DNA from: Candidatus Acutalibacter stercorigallinarum
GTDB lineage: Bacteria > Bacillota > Clostridia > Oscillospirales > Acutalibacteraceae
Direction: 5' to 3'
Assembly (NCBI GenBank): GCA_019112625.1
Contig: DXIW01000041.1
Coordinates: 1 to 64,000, forward strand
Length of the DNA: 64,000 bases
Under the pieces are notes generated by a model. The model was not told the origin of the DNA and made no database searches. It worked only from the letters and a program-made list of their open reading frames with translations. Below, one piece after another: positions 45,677 to 55,118 of the stretch (positions are counted from its first letter, which is position 1; every line of letters begins with the position of its first letter). The position numbers were made by a program, and so were the translations under genes.

Positions 45677-46523
45677 TTTCCAGCACCTCCAGGTTCTCTT
45701 CCAGCTCTTTCATGGCGATCTCGTACTCGTCCTTGTTGGGGGCCTTGCCGTGCCAGCCCACCTGGTTTTCCATAAAGGACACGCCCTTGCCCTTTACCGT
45801 TTTCATAATAATGGCGAAGGGCTTCCCCTTGCAGGCCCTGGCCTGCTCCAGGGCGGCCTCGATCTGGTCCAGGTCGTTGCCGTCGATGGTGGTGACCTCA
45901 AAGCCGAAGGCCAAAAACTTCTCGTCGAAGGGCTCGGGCCCGCCCACCTTGCTCACCGGCCCGTCGATCTGCAGGCCGTTGTTGTCCACGATGACGCAGA
46001 GGTTATCCAGGCCGTGGTGCCCGGCGAACATGGCGGCCTCCCACACCTGGCCCTCCTCGCACTCGCCGTCCCCCAGCAGGGTGTAGACGCGGTAGCTCTT
46101 GTGGTCCATCTTCCCCGCCAGGGCCATGCCCACAGCGGCGGAGACGCCCTGGCCCAGGGAGCCGGAGCTCATGTCCACGCCGGGGGTGTGCTTCATGTCC
46201 GGGTGGCCCTGGAGCATGGCGCCGATGTGCCGCAGGCTCTGCAGCTCCTCCATGGGGAAAAAGCCCTTCAGGGCCAGGGCGGCGTAATAGCCGGGGGCGC
46301 AGTGGCCCTTGGAGAGCACAAACCGGTCCCGGTCCGGGTCCTTGGGGTTCTTGGGGTCTACGTTCAGTTCCTTCCCATACAGGTAAGCGAAGAGCTCCGC
46401 CGCGGAGAGGGAGCCTCCCGGGTGGCCGGACTTGGCGTGGAACACGCCTTCGATGATCCCCAGGCGGATCTTGGCCGCCGCGATCTGAAGCTCTTTGCGT
46501 TCTTGCGCGTTCATAGGTTCCAT
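45669..46523 (-). CDS. Transketolase N-terminal subunit (ThDP binding)
   Basis: SGHPGGSLSAAELFAYLY, GDGECEEGQVWEAAMFAGHHGLDNLCVIVDNN. Confidence 0.93.
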   Translation of the reverse strand: MEPMNAQERKELQIAAAKIRLGIIEGVFHAKSGHPGGSLSAAELFAYLYGKELNVDPKNPKDPDRDRFVLSKGHCAPGYYAALALKGFFPMEELQSLRHIGAMLQGHPDMKHTPGVDMSSGSLGQGVSAAVGMALAGKMDHKSYRVYTLLGDGECEEGQVWEAAMFAGHHGLDNLCVIVDNNGLQIDGPVSKVGGPEPFDEKFLAFGFEVTTIDGNDLDQIEAALEQARACKGKPFAIIMKTVKGKGVSFMENQVGWHGKAPNKDEYEIAMKELEENLEVLENG

Positions 46524-46673
46524 TCCTTTCTCTGGGATTTTTGCCTGCCAGTACCTTTCTGTCCTACCAAAGATTTTAGCCTATTTCCGGGAAAAAAGCA
46601 ATCCCAAAAAGCGAGGTTGACCGCCCGGTATTTTTGTGGTATCTTGTGTGCAGAAACCGCAAGGAGGGACACC

Positions 46674-47036
46674 ATGCATTACCCCTGGCTCTACGAGGAA
46701 TTGGCGGCAAAGCCCGCCGCCACCCAGGATTTCAAGGAGGAGTGGCAGTGGACCCGCTTCCAGATCGGCGGGAAGCTGTTCGCCGCCATCTGCAAGGACG
46801 AAACCGGCAGGGACAGCCTGCTCACCCTCAAGCTGCCGCCGGAGGAGAACCGCTTCCTTCGGGAACAGTACGAGGACATCCTCCCCGGCTACTACTGCAA
46901 CAAAGAGCACTGGAGCTCCATCCGACTGGAGGGCGCCGTCCCCGACAACCTGGTGCGGGAGCTCATCGAGACCTCCTACCGGCTGGTGCTCTCCGGGCTT
47001 TCCAAGAAAAAACAGCGGGAGCTGTTGGGGGAGTAA
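46674..47036 (+). CDS. MmcQ/YjbR family protein
   Basis: KEEWQWTRFQIGGKLFAAICKDETGRDSLLTLKLPPEENRFLREQYEDILPGYYCNKEHWSSI. Confidence 0.8.
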   Translation: MHYPWLYEELAAKPAATQDFKEEWQWTRFQIGGKLFAAICKDETGRDSLLTLKLPPEENRFLREQYEDILPGYYCNKEHWSSIRLEGAVPDNLVRELIETSYRLVLSGLSKKKQRELLGE

Positions 47037-47122
47037 CTTCCCCTGTATAAGCGGGCCGGGCGGGGCCAGAATACCGGTAGAGCCCTTTGGGCTCATTCCC
47101 ACGGGAGAAAGGTGGTTCCGCC

Positions 47123-47422
47123 ATGGAGCAGCAACGCAAGGGCAGGATCGGCAGCCTGCCCGCCAACATCAACATTATGAACCCCGTGCCCAACAAAGAT
47201 GCCAAGAGCATCACCGGGCTGGTGCGGAAAAACGGCAGGATCGCAGGCTACGAGCTCTCCGATGGCAGGGTCCTCTCCAAGCAGGAGGGGGTGGCCCTGG
47301 CAAAGCAGGGGGGCATCCGGGGGGTGGCCATCGCCAGCCGCAATGGCGCCGAGTACCTGCGCTCCCTGCCCGACGGGGACGAGTCCGACAACCTGGGGGA
47401 CCTGCCCAGCGCCAGGGACTGA
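47123..47422 (+). CDS. DUF3892-like small protein
   Basis: KDAKSITGLVRKNGRIAGYELSDGRVLSKQEGVALAKQGGIRGVAIASRNGAEYLRSLPD. Confidence 0.75.
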   Translation: MEQQRKGRIGSLPANINIMNPVPNKDAKSITGLVRKNGRIAGYELSDGRVLSKQEGVALAKQGGIRGVAIASRNGAEYLRSLPDGDESDNLGDLPSARD

Positions 47423-47446
47423 CCCAGACCGGGCGCAACCGAAAAC

Positions 47447-47477
47447 GCCTGCCGCGGCTGCGGCAGGCGTTTTTCCT
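47447..47477 (+). terminator. Intrinsic terminator
   Basis: AAAACGCCTGCCGCGG-CTG-CGGCAGGCGTTTTT. Confidence 0.8.
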
Positions 47478-47494
47478 TCCCCTTTCCGGGGCTG

Positions 47495-48166
47495 TTATTT
47501 CTTGCGCACAAAGGCCTTTTTGGGCATGCGGCACACCGGGCAGGTCCAGTCGGCAGGCAGCTCCTCAAAGCCGAAATTGGGGTCGCTGTACACATAGCCG
47601 CACACCGAGCACACAAAGCTCTCACCGCTGCTCTTATCGAAGGTGAGCTCCGGGGGCAGGTAGGTGGGCGACCGCTTGGGGGAGGTGCCCCCCAGCTTCT
47701 CCACATAGTATTCGTAAGTCATGGGCACGCCGATGGCCTCGTCGCTGCCGGCGATGATCTCCCCAATAAACAGCTTTTGAGAGCCGGCGGCCACCACTTC
47801 CTTCACCTTGCACAAAAACCAGCAGCAGGTGTTCTCCTTGATCACCGGCACTCCCTCGATGAGGACCTTGTGCCGCACGTTCTCCAGCTTATCCGCCCGC
47901 CGGCCAGAGACCAGCCCCAGCGCCCCGATCACCGAGGCGGGGGTCTCCTGGGACAGCACGGAGATGGTGAAGATGCCGCTCTTCTCCATGCACTCGCAGC
48001 TGTAATTCTGCTTGCTCATACTCACCGCCACCAAGGGGTTGTCTGCCGGGGTGGCCTTGGTAATCTGCATCACCGTGTTCACGATGCAGGCGCTGGGCTT
48101 TTTCGCGTCCTTCACCCCGATGGCGTACATGCCGTAGGAAAGGGTACTTAAAACCTGGGGTTTCAT
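47495..48166 (-). CDS. Flavin reductase-like domain fused to C-terminal rubredoxin (Hrb-like)
   Basis: [29 protein letters not shown] + [36 protein letters not shown]. Confidence 0.9.
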   Translation of the reverse strand: MKPQVLSTLSYGMYAIGVKDAKKPSACIVNTVMQITKATPADNPLVAVSMSKQNYSCECMEKSGIFTISVLSQETPASVIGALGLVSGRRADKLENVRHKVLIEGVPVIKENTCCWFLCKVKEVVAAGSQKLFIGEIIAGSDEAIGVPMTYEYYVEKLGGTSPKRSPTYLPPELTFDKSSGESFVCSVCGYVYSDPNFGFEELPADWTCPVCRMPKKAFVRKK

Positions 48167-48225
48167 CTCTCTACCTCCGTTATCTGCTGATCTCCCACCG
48201 CTCCATAGATATGGGCCGCGGGGCT

Positions 48226-49491
48226 TTATTTATGCTTGATCTTGTCCCAATAGGCCCGAAAGCCCTGTTCGTTCTTGTTGTCGCCGTACTGGTAGTAGGT
48301 CCTGCCCAGCAGGGCGTCGGGCAGGTACTGCTGGGGCAGCCAGTGGTTGGGCGCGTCGTGGGGATACTGGTAAAACTGGCCTTTTTTCTCCACCTCGGCC
48401 CCGTCGTAGTGCTTGTTCTGCAGGTTCCGGGGGATGCTGCCCGCCTTCCCCGCCCGGATGTCCGCCGCCGCCTTCTCATAGGCCACGTGGGCCGAGTTGG
48501 ACTTGGGCGCGATGCTCACCAGCACCACCGCGTCGGACAGGGGGATGCTGGCCTCGGGCAGGCCCACCATCATGGCCGCGTCCACCGCCCCCTTCACAAT
48601 GGGGATGATCTGGGGCCAGGCCAGGCCCACGTCCTCGCAGGCGCACACCATCAGCCGCCGGCAGGCGGAGGGCAGGTCCCCGGCCTCCAGCAGCCGGGCC
48701 AGGTAGTGCAGGGCCGCGTCCGGGTCCGATCCCCGCATGGACTTCTGGAAGGCGGAGAGGATGTCGTAGTGCTCGTCCCCGCCCCGGTCGTAGCGCATGG
48801 CGCTCTTCTGGGTGAGCTCCCGTGCGCTCTCCAGGGTGATGGAGACCGCCTCTTCCCCCTGGTCGCAGGCCAGGGCGCAGAGCTCGGCGGCGTTCATGGC
48901 CTTGCGCACGTCCCCGCCGCAGGCCGTGGCGATATGGGCCAGCACCCCATCCTCCAGGGCAATCTCCTTCCCCATCTCCTGGGAAAGGATAGAAAAAGCG
49001 CGCTGTACGGCCTTCTCCACCTCCTCCCGCTCCACGGGCTTGAACTCGAACACCGTGGACCGGCTGAGGATGGCGTTGTAGACGTAGAAATAGGGGTTCT
49101 CCGTGGTGGAGGCGATGAGGGTCACCGAGCCGTTCTCGATGAACTCCAAGAGGGTCTGCTGCTGCTTTTTGTTGAAGTACTGGATCTCGTCCAGGTACAG
49201 CAGCACGCCGTTCATACCCTCGAAGGTGCCGGTGCGGCTCACCGCGTCCTTGATGTCCGCCGTGGAGGCCGTGGTGCCGTTGAGCTTCACCAGGCACCGG
49301 TCCGTGTTCCTGGCGATGATGGAGGCCACGGTGGTCTTCCCCACCCCCGATGGGCCGTAAAACACCATGTTGGGGATGTGCCCGGACTGGAGGATGCGGC
49401 GCAGGGCCTTCCCCTCGCCCAAAATATGCTTCTGCCCCACCACCTCCTCCAAGGTGGCGGGACGGACCCGGTCTGCCAAGGGCGCCGCCAA
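48226..49491 (-). CDS. rarA: AAA ATPase RarA/MgsA (replication-associated recombination protein); start uncertain, TTG 49491 preferred
   Basis: [57 protein letters not shown]. Confidence 0.92.
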   Translation of the reverse strand: MAAPLADRVRPATLEEVVGQKHILGEGKALRRILQSGHIPNMVFYGPSGVGKTTVASIIARNTDRCLVKLNGTTASTADIKDAVSRTGTFEGMNGVLLYLDEIQYFNKKQQQTLLEFIENGSVTLIASTTENPYFYVYNAILSRSTVFEFKPVEREEVEKAVQRAFSILSQEMGKEIALEDGVLAHIATACGGDVRKAMNAAELCALACDQGEEAVSITLESARELTQKSAMRYDRGGDEHYDILSAFQKSMRGSDPDAALHYLARLLEAGDLPSACRRLMVCACEDVGLAWPQIIPIVKGAVDAAMMVGLPEASIPLSDAVVLVSIAPKSNSAHVAYEKAAADIRAGKAGSIPRNLQNKHYDGAEVEKKGQFYQYPHDAPNHWLPQQYLPDALLGRTYYQYGDNKNEQGFRAYWDKIKHK

Positions 49492-49619
49492 AGGGATCCC
49501 CCCTTCCCCAAAATCTCTGTTTTCTCGTTTTATTGTACCATCTTTTTCCCCAGAACGCAACCTGTTTCTGAGAACAAATGTTTGTTTTTGTGAACTGCCC
49601 TTCCCGCGCTGCCAAAACA

Positions 49620-49662
49620 GAAAAGCGGCCGCCACACCTTTCGGGTGGCGGCCGCCGCAGCA
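49620..49662 (-). terminator. Intrinsic terminator of glyA
   Basis: Minus strand GCGGCCGCCACC-CGAAAGGT-GTGGCGGCCGC-TTTTCTGTTTT. Confidence 0.8.
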
Positions 49663-49674
49663 GGCCTTACGGAC

Positions 49675-50937
49675 TTATTGGTACAAGGGGTATTTCTGGC
49701 AGATGGACTCCACCATGCCCCGCAGCTTCTCCACGTTGCCCTCGAAGCCGTCCTCCATGGCCAGGGCGATGCACGCGGCGATCTGGTCCATGTCCGCCTC
49801 CACCAGGCCCCGGGTGGTGACCGCCGGGGTGCCCAGCCGCAGGCCGCTGGTGGTAAAGGGACTGCGCTTCTCCCCGGGCACGGTGTTCTTGTTGGCGGTG
49901 ATATACACCTCGTCCAGGCGGCGCTCCAGCTCCTTGCCGGTGAGCTCCATGTCCGTCAGGTCCACCAGCATCAGGTGGTTGTCCGTGCCGCCGGAGACCA
50001 GCTTCACCCCACGGTTCAGCAGGCCCTGGGCCAGGGCCTGGGCGTTCTTTACCACCTGCTCCCCGTAGGCCTTGAATTCCGGCCGCAGGGCCTCTCCCAA
50101 ACACACGGCCTTGGCGGCGATGACGTGCATCAGCGGGCCGCCCTGGGTGCCGGGGAAGATGGCCTTGTCGATGGCCTTGGCAAACTCCTCCTTGCAGAGG
50201 ATCATGCCGCCCCGGGGGCCCCGGAGGGTCTTGTGGGTAGTGGTGGTCACCACGTGGGCGTAGGGCACCGGGTTCTGGTGGACCCCGGCGGCCACCAGCC
50301 CGGCGATGTGGGCCATGTCCACCATCAGAAGGGCGCCGCAGGCGTCGGCGATCTCCCGGAACTTCTTGAAGTCGATGGCCCGGGGGTAGGCGCTGGCCCC
50401 GGCCACGATGAGCTTGGGCTTTACCTCCATGGCCTGGGCCAGGAGCTTGTCGTAGTCGATGCGGCCGGTCTCCGGGTCTACCCCGTAGGCCACGAAATTG
50501 TACAGCGCCCCGGACATGTTCACCGGGGAGCCGTGGGTCAGGTGGCCGCCCTCCGCCAGGTTCATGCCCAGCACCGTATCCCCGGGCTGGAGCAGGGCGA
50601 AGTACACCGCCAGGTTGGCCTGGGCTCCGGAGTGGGGCTGCACGTTGGCGTGGTCCGCGCCGAAGAGCTTGCAGGCCCGCTCCCGGGCGATGTCCTCCAC
50701 CACGTCCACGCACTGGCAGCCGCCGTAGTACCGCTTGCCGGGGTAGCCCTCGGCGTACTTGTTGGTGAGCACGCTGCCCATGGCCGCCATCACTGCCGGG
50801 GAGACGATATTCTCCGAGGCGATCAGCTCCAGATTCCGCTGCTGCCGGGCGAACTCCTGGGCCATGGCCTGGCCCACGTCCTGGTCCCGCTCGGTCACGA
50901 ACCCAATGGTATCCATCAAATCGTTGAACATGTGCAA
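49675..50937 (-). CDS. glyA: Serine hydroxymethyltransferase
   Basis: [56 protein letters not shown]. Confidence 0.96.
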   Translation of the reverse strand: MHMFNDLMDTIGFVTERDQDVGQAMAQEFARQQRNLELIASENIVSPAVMAAMGSVLTNKYAEGYPGKRYYGGCQCVDVVEDIARERACKLFGADHANVQPHSGAQANLAVYFALLQPGDTVLGMNLAEGGHLTHGSPVNMSGALYNFVAYGVDPETGRIDYDKLLAQAMEVKPKLIVAGASAYPRAIDFKKFREIADACGALLMVDMAHIAGLVAAGVHQNPVPYAHVVTTTTHKTLRGPRGGMILCKEEFAKAIDKAIFPGTQGGPLMHVIAAKAVCLGEALRPEFKAYGEQVVKNAQALAQGLLNRGVKLVSGGTDNHLMLVDLTDMELTGKELERRLDEVYITANKNTVPGEKRSPFTTSGLRLGTPAVTTRGLVEADMDQIAACIALAMEDGFEGNVEKLRGMVESICQKYPLYQ

Positions 50938-51118
50938 CTTCCTTCCCTTTGGATTTGGCTGGTCCTGTGCCTGTTTTCTCTATTATACCGGAAAATCCCC
51001 CCGCTGACAATGGAAAAACACAGTTTTTGCGAAGAGGCGCCCTGCCGCCTTGCCAAGGGGCGAAAATGGGAGTAAAATAGGGCTATCCATGACGAAACCC
51101 TAGAAAGGAGCGCCCTCC

Positions 51119-51796
51119 ATGACGAAAAAACAGCTGGCCCTGCAGGCGGTCGAGGCCCTGAAGCGCGAATACCCCGACGCCATCTGTTCCCTGGACTACC
51201 CCGACCCCCTGCAGCTTCTCATCTCCGTGCGGCTCTCGGCCCAGTGCACCGACGCCCGGGTGAACCTGGTGACCCCCGCCCTCTTTGCCCGCTTCCCCAC
51301 CCTGGAGGCCTTCTGTGAGGGCACCGAGGAGGAGATCGGGGAGCTCATCCACTCCTGCGGGTTCTGGCGGGCCAAGGCCAAAGATATTTTGGGGGCCTGC
51401 CGGATGATCAAGGACGAGTTTGGCGGCAAAGTCCCCGACAACATGGAGGACCTGCTGAAGCTGCCCGGGGTGGGCCGCAAGACCGCCAACCTGGTGCTGG
51501 GGGACGTGTACGGCAAGCCCGCCGTGGTGACGGACACCCACTGCATCCGCATCGCGGGGCGGCTGGGGCTTACCGCCAATACCGCCCCGGAAAAGGTGGA
51601 GAAAGACCTGTGGGCCGTGCTGCCCCCGGAGGAATCCAACAACTTCTGCCACAGGCTGGTGCTCCACGGCAGGGCGGTGTGCACCGCCCGCAAGGCCTTC
51701 TGCGAGAACTGCTGCATGGCGGGCTTCTGCAGGAAGGCGGGCGTGGGGCCGAACGGGGAGAAGCTCCTGGGGAAGAAGGGGGCTGGCCGGAAGTGA
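51119..51796 (+). CDS. nth: Endonuclease III
   Basis: LLISVRLSAQCTDARVNLVTPALF; LPGVGRKTANLVLGDVYGKPAVVTDTHCIRIAGRLGL; C-terminal CxxxxxxCxxxxxC Fe-S Cys. Confidence 0.94.
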   Translation: MTKKQLALQAVEALKREYPDAICSLDYPDPLQLLISVRLSAQCTDARVNLVTPALFARFPTLEAFCEGTEEEIGELIHSCGFWRAKAKDILGACRMIKDEFGGKVPDNMEDLLKLPGVGRKTANLVLGDVYGKPAVVTDTHCIRIAGRLGLTANTAPEKVEKDLWAVLPPEESNNFCHRLVLHGRAVCTARKAFCENCCMAGFCRKAGVGPNGEKLLGKKGAGRK

Positions 51797-51801
51797 GGGG
51801 T

Positions 51802-51890
51802 CGGGGCCCCGTCCCCCTGGGCCGCAGGCCCAGGGGCAGGCCCCCGCAAGGGGGCCTGCGGGCCCGCGAAGCGGGGCCGGCGGGGCCCCG
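51802..51890. repeat. Cloverleaf-like palindrome cluster
   Basis: CGGGGCCCCG palindrome at both ends flanking three hairpins with loops GCA, GCAA and GAA. Confidence 0.65.
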
Positions 51891-51895
51891 GAGCG

Positions 51896-51958
51896 CCCGG
51901 AAAAGTCCCAGAAAAGCCCGGAAATCACCCAAAAGAGCCCGGAAAGAGCCGAAATTCC
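51896..51958 (+). promoter_or_regulatory. Phased A-tracts (likely curved DNA) upstream of the DUF362 gene promoter
   Basis: ggAAAAgtcccagAAAAgcccggAAAtcacccAAAAgagcccggAAAgagccgAAAttcc, spacing about 9-12 bp, then TTGACT...TATCAT. Confidence 0.55.
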
Positions 51959-52030
51959 GCCAGGGGCTTGACTTAAACCCCACTTTACCCTGTATCATAG
52001 ACATAAACTCATTTGGGAGGAGCATGACAG

Positions 52031-53137
52031 ATGGAAAAAGCCAAAGTCTACTTTACCGACCTGCGGGCCCGTTTCGACTGCAACCTGCTGCAAAAGCTGC
52101 GCAAGCTGCTGCTGGCCGCGGGCATGGACCAGATCGACTTTCAGAACAAGTACGCCGCCATCAAAATCCACTTCGGCGAGCCGGGGAACCTGGCCTTCCT
52201 GCGGCCCAACTACGCCAAGGTGGTGGCGGACCTGGTGAAGGAGCTGGGGGGCAAGCCCTTCCTCACCGACTGCAACACCCTGTACGTGGGCCGGCGGAAA
52301 AACGCCCTGGACCACCTGGACGCCGCCTATGAAAACGGCTTCTCCCCCTTCTCCACCGGGTGCCACGTGCTCATCGCCGACGGGCTGAAGGGCACCGACG
52401 AGACGCTGGTGCCCATCGACGGGGAGTATGTGAAAGAGGCCAAGATCGGCACGGCCATTATGGACGCGGACGTGTTCATCAGCCTGACCCACTTTAAGGG
52501 CCACGAGGCCACGGGCTTCGGCGGCTGCCTGAAGAACATCGGCATGGGGTGCGGCTCCCGGGCCGGGAAGATGGAGATGCACTCCGCGGGCAAGCCCCAC
52601 ATCGAGCAGGAAAAGTGCGTGGGCTGCGGCTCCTGCCAGAAGGACTGCGCCCACAGCGCCATCACCATCACCGACCGGAAGGCCAGAATCGACCACAGTA
52701 AGTGCGTGGGCTGCGGGCGGTGCATCGGCCGCTGTCCCGTGGACGCGGTGCAGCCCGCCAGCGACGAGGCCAACGATGTGCTGAATTATAAAATCGCCGA
52801 GTACACCTGGGCCGTGGTGAAGGACAAGCCCTGCTTCCACATCTCCCTGGTGATGGACGTGTCCCCCTACTGCGACTGCCACGGGGAGAACGACGTGCCC
52901 ATCGTGCCGGATGTGGGCATGTTCGCCTCCTTCGACCCCATCGCCCTGGACCAGGCCTGCGCTGACGCGGTGAACGCCCAGCCCAGCATGCCGGGCTCGG
53001 TGCTGGACGAGCGGGACCAGTGCCACCACGACCACTTTACCGACACCCACCCGGACACCAACTGGAAGAGCTGCCTGGAGCACGGGGAGAAGCTGGGCCT
53101 GGGCACCCGGGAGTACGAGCTGGTGCGGGTAAAATAA
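52031..53137 (+). CDS. DUF362 domain protein with two 4Fe-4S motifs
   Basis: EKCVGCGSCQKDCAHSAITI and SKCVGCGRCIGRCPVDAV; HFGEPGNLAFLRP. Confidence 0.9.
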   Translation: MEKAKVYFTDLRARFDCNLLQKLRKLLLAAGMDQIDFQNKYAAIKIHFGEPGNLAFLRPNYAKVVADLVKELGGKPFLTDCNTLYVGRRKNALDHLDAAYENGFSPFSTGCHVLIADGLKGTDETLVPIDGEYVKEAKIGTAIMDADVFISLTHFKGHEATGFGGCLKNIGMGCGSRAGKMEMHSAGKPHIEQEKCVGCGSCQKDCAHSAITITDRKARIDHSKCVGCGRCIGRCPVDAVQPASDEANDVLNYKIAEYTWAVVKDKPCFHISLVMDVSPYCDCHGENDVPIVPDVGMFASFDPIALDQACADAVNAQPSMPGSVLDERDQCHHDHFTDTHPDTNWKSCLEHGEKLGLGTREYELVRVK

Positions 53138-53157
53138 GAGGTTTTTCCCCCATCCCG

Positions 53158-53245
53158 TTGACAAAGCAGGAAAAGTGGAAGATAATGGGGGTAAGGATCT
53201 GAGATCATCCCGGGCGGAGGGCTCTCCCTTTGCCCGGGGATTTTT
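53158..53245 (+). promoter_or_regulatory. Promoter TTGACA-17-GATAAT and terminator-like leader hairpin of MalY/PatB gene
   Basis: CCCGGGCGGAGGG-CTCT-CCCTTTGCCCGGG-GA-TTTTT at 53209-53245, ahead of RBS ATGGAGG. Confidence 0.6.
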
Positions 53246-53261
53246 ATGGAGGTCAAAACAC

Positions 53262-54437
53262 ATGCGCTATGATTTTGAGACCCTGGTAGACCGCTCCCAC
53301 TGCGGCTCGGGGAAATGGGACGGCATGAAGGAGAAGAACCCCGACGTGCGTGTGGGCATCGTGCCCCTCTCTGTGGCGGACATGGAGTTCAAGAACCCAC
53401 CTGAGGTGGTGGAGGGCCTGAAGGCCTATCTGGACACCCATATCCTGGGGTACACCAGCCCCACGGAGGAGTACAAGGCTGCCGTGTGCCAGTGGATGAA
53501 GGACCAGCACAGCTGGGACATCCAGCCCGAGTGGATCTGCTGCACCCACGGCGTGGTCACCGCCCTGTTCATGCTGGTGAGCGCCCTCACCCAGCCCGGG
53601 GACGGGGTCATCATCCTCACCCCGGTGTACTACCCCTTCTACATGGCCACCAAGGCCAATGGCCGCAAGGTAAAAGGCTGCCCCCTGGTCTACCGGGACA
53701 ACACCTACACCATCGATTTTGACCTGCTTGATAAGATCGCCGCCGAGGACGACAGCAAGCTGATGATCTTCTGCAGCCCCCACAACCCGGTGGGCCGGGT
53801 GTGGACCCCGGAGGAGCTGAAGCGGGTGGCGGAGATCTGCCAGAAGCACGGGGTGAAGGTCATCAGCGACGAGATCCACTTCGACCTGGTGATGCCCGGC
53901 CACAAGCACACGGTGTTCTCCACCGTGGCCCCGGACCCGGAGGACATCATCGTCTGCACCGCCCCCAGCAAGACCTTTAACCTGGCGGCCATGCAGACCT
54001 CCAATATCATCATCCCCAAGGCGGAGGACCGGGAGAAATTCGCCGCCGTGCGGGGCGCCTATGCCGACCACGACCCCAGCGCCCTGGGCCTGGAGGCCTG
54101 CCGTTTGGCCTACACCCACTGCAAGCCCTGGATGGAGGAGATGCTCCAGGTCATCGCCGGGAATTACGAGTTTGCCAAGGCGTTCATCCAGGAGCGGCTG
54201 CCGGAGATCAAGGTGGTGCCCCTGGAGGGTACCTACCTGCTGTGGCTGGACTGCACCGCCCTGGGCAAGACCGCCGAGGAGCTGGAGGAGCTGATGGTGC
54301 AGAAGGCCCAGCTCTTCCTGGACGAGGGCTACCTATTCGGAGACGAGGGCAAGGGCTTTGAGCGGGTGAACCTGGCCTGCCCCCAGTGGGTGCTGAAGGA
54401 CGCCCTGGAGCGGCTGGAGAAAGCTGTGCGCTCTTAA
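53262..54437 (+). CDS. MalY/PatB-type PLP-dependent C-S lyase/aminotransferase
   Basis: SVADMEFKNPPEVVEGLKAYLDTHILGYTSPTEEYKAAVCQWM; TAPSKTFNLAAMQTSNIIIP. Confidence 0.92.
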   Translation: MRYDFETLVDRSHCGSGKWDGMKEKNPDVRVGIVPLSVADMEFKNPPEVVEGLKAYLDTHILGYTSPTEEYKAAVCQWMKDQHSWDIQPEWICCTHGVVTALFMLVSALTQPGDGVIILTPVYYPFYMATKANGRKVKGCPLVYRDNTYTIDFDLLDKIAAEDDSKLMIFCSPHNPVGRVWTPEELKRVAEICQKHGVKVISDEIHFDLVMPGHKHTVFSTVAPDPEDIIVCTAPSKTFNLAAMQTSNIIIPKAEDREKFAAVRGAYADHDPSALGLEACRLAYTHCKPWMEEMLQVIAGNYEFAKAFIQERLPEIKVVPLEGTYLLWLDCTALGKTAEELEELMVQKAQLFLDEGYLFGDEGKGFERVNLACPQWVLKDALERLEKAVRS

Positions 54438-54457
54438 AAATCAAAAACACAAAAGCA

Positions 54458-54490
54458 AAGGGCCGGAGCGGTGTGCTCCGGCCCTTTCTC
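54458..54490. terminator. Intrinsic terminator
   Basis: AAAGGGCCGGAGC-GGTGT-GCTCCGGCCCTTT. Confidence 0.8.
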
Positions 54491-54497
54491 TATCTCG

Positions 54498-55115
54498 CTA
54501 TAGGCCCAGGGCTTTCCGGGCCAGGGAGTCCGCCAGGTCGTTGCAGGCGTTGCCGGAGTGGCCCTTCACCTTGACGAAGGTGAGCTTCAGGTCCCGGGCG
54601 GCCTCCCGGCACAGGGCGGCATAGGCCTGGGTGCCGGGCTTATTGGCCTTCCACAGGCCTTGGGCCCACTTGGCCACGCCCTCGTAGTCGTGGTGAATCT
54701 CCAGGGCGGGGATGCCCGCTTTGCGGCAGTAGTCGATCACCGTCACCGCGCCCATGATCTCCCCGGCCACGTTGCGCATGTCCGCCAGGGCGGGGTCGCT
54801 GTACTTTTGAGAGAAGTATTTGGTCTCGCCGCCGTAGAAGAGCACCGCCCCGCAGGCGAATTCCTTGGTGGCGTCGTGGTAGCTGCCGTCCACATAAGCC
54901 ACGGCCACGCCCTCCCGCTGGGAGGGCTGGGGGGCGTCCTCCTCGGCGTGGGACTCCCCTGCCCGCTGGAGGAAGGTCTCCGCCTCCGCCCGGGTGGCAA
55001 AGCCCTTGAAGAGCACCCCGGGGGCGCCCTTTACCTGGGCCTCGCACTCCGCCCAGCTCTGGTAGATGCCGTCGCCGCTTTTGCCGTTTTTGACCGCGTA
55101 GAATTTTTTGGCCAT
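54498..55115 (-). CDS. Ribonuclease H with N-terminal viroplasmin-like (RHBD) domain
   Basis: KKFYAVKNGKSGDGIYQSWAECEAQVKGAPGVLFKGFATRAEAETFL; VAYVDGSYHDATKEFACGAVLF. Confidence 0.92.
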   Translation of the reverse strand: MAKKFYAVKNGKSGDGIYQSWAECEAQVKGAPGVLFKGFATRAEAETFLQRAGESHAEEDAPQPSQREGVAVAYVDGSYHDATKEFACGAVLFYGGETKYFSQKYSDPALADMRNVAGEIMGAVTVIDYCRKAGIPALEIHHDYEGVAKWAQGLWKANKPGTQAYAALCREAARDLKLTFVKVKGHSGNACNDLADSLARKALGL

Positions 55116-55118
55116 GGC

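Noticed and set aside
44732-46523. Frameshifted transketolase pseudogene
   Set aside because: Two separate subunits with own starts are the normal split arrangement in many Firmicutes
51802-51890. tRNA or tRNA-like gene
   Set aside because: Cloverleaf shape only; no anticodon loop, T-loop TTCRA or CCA features
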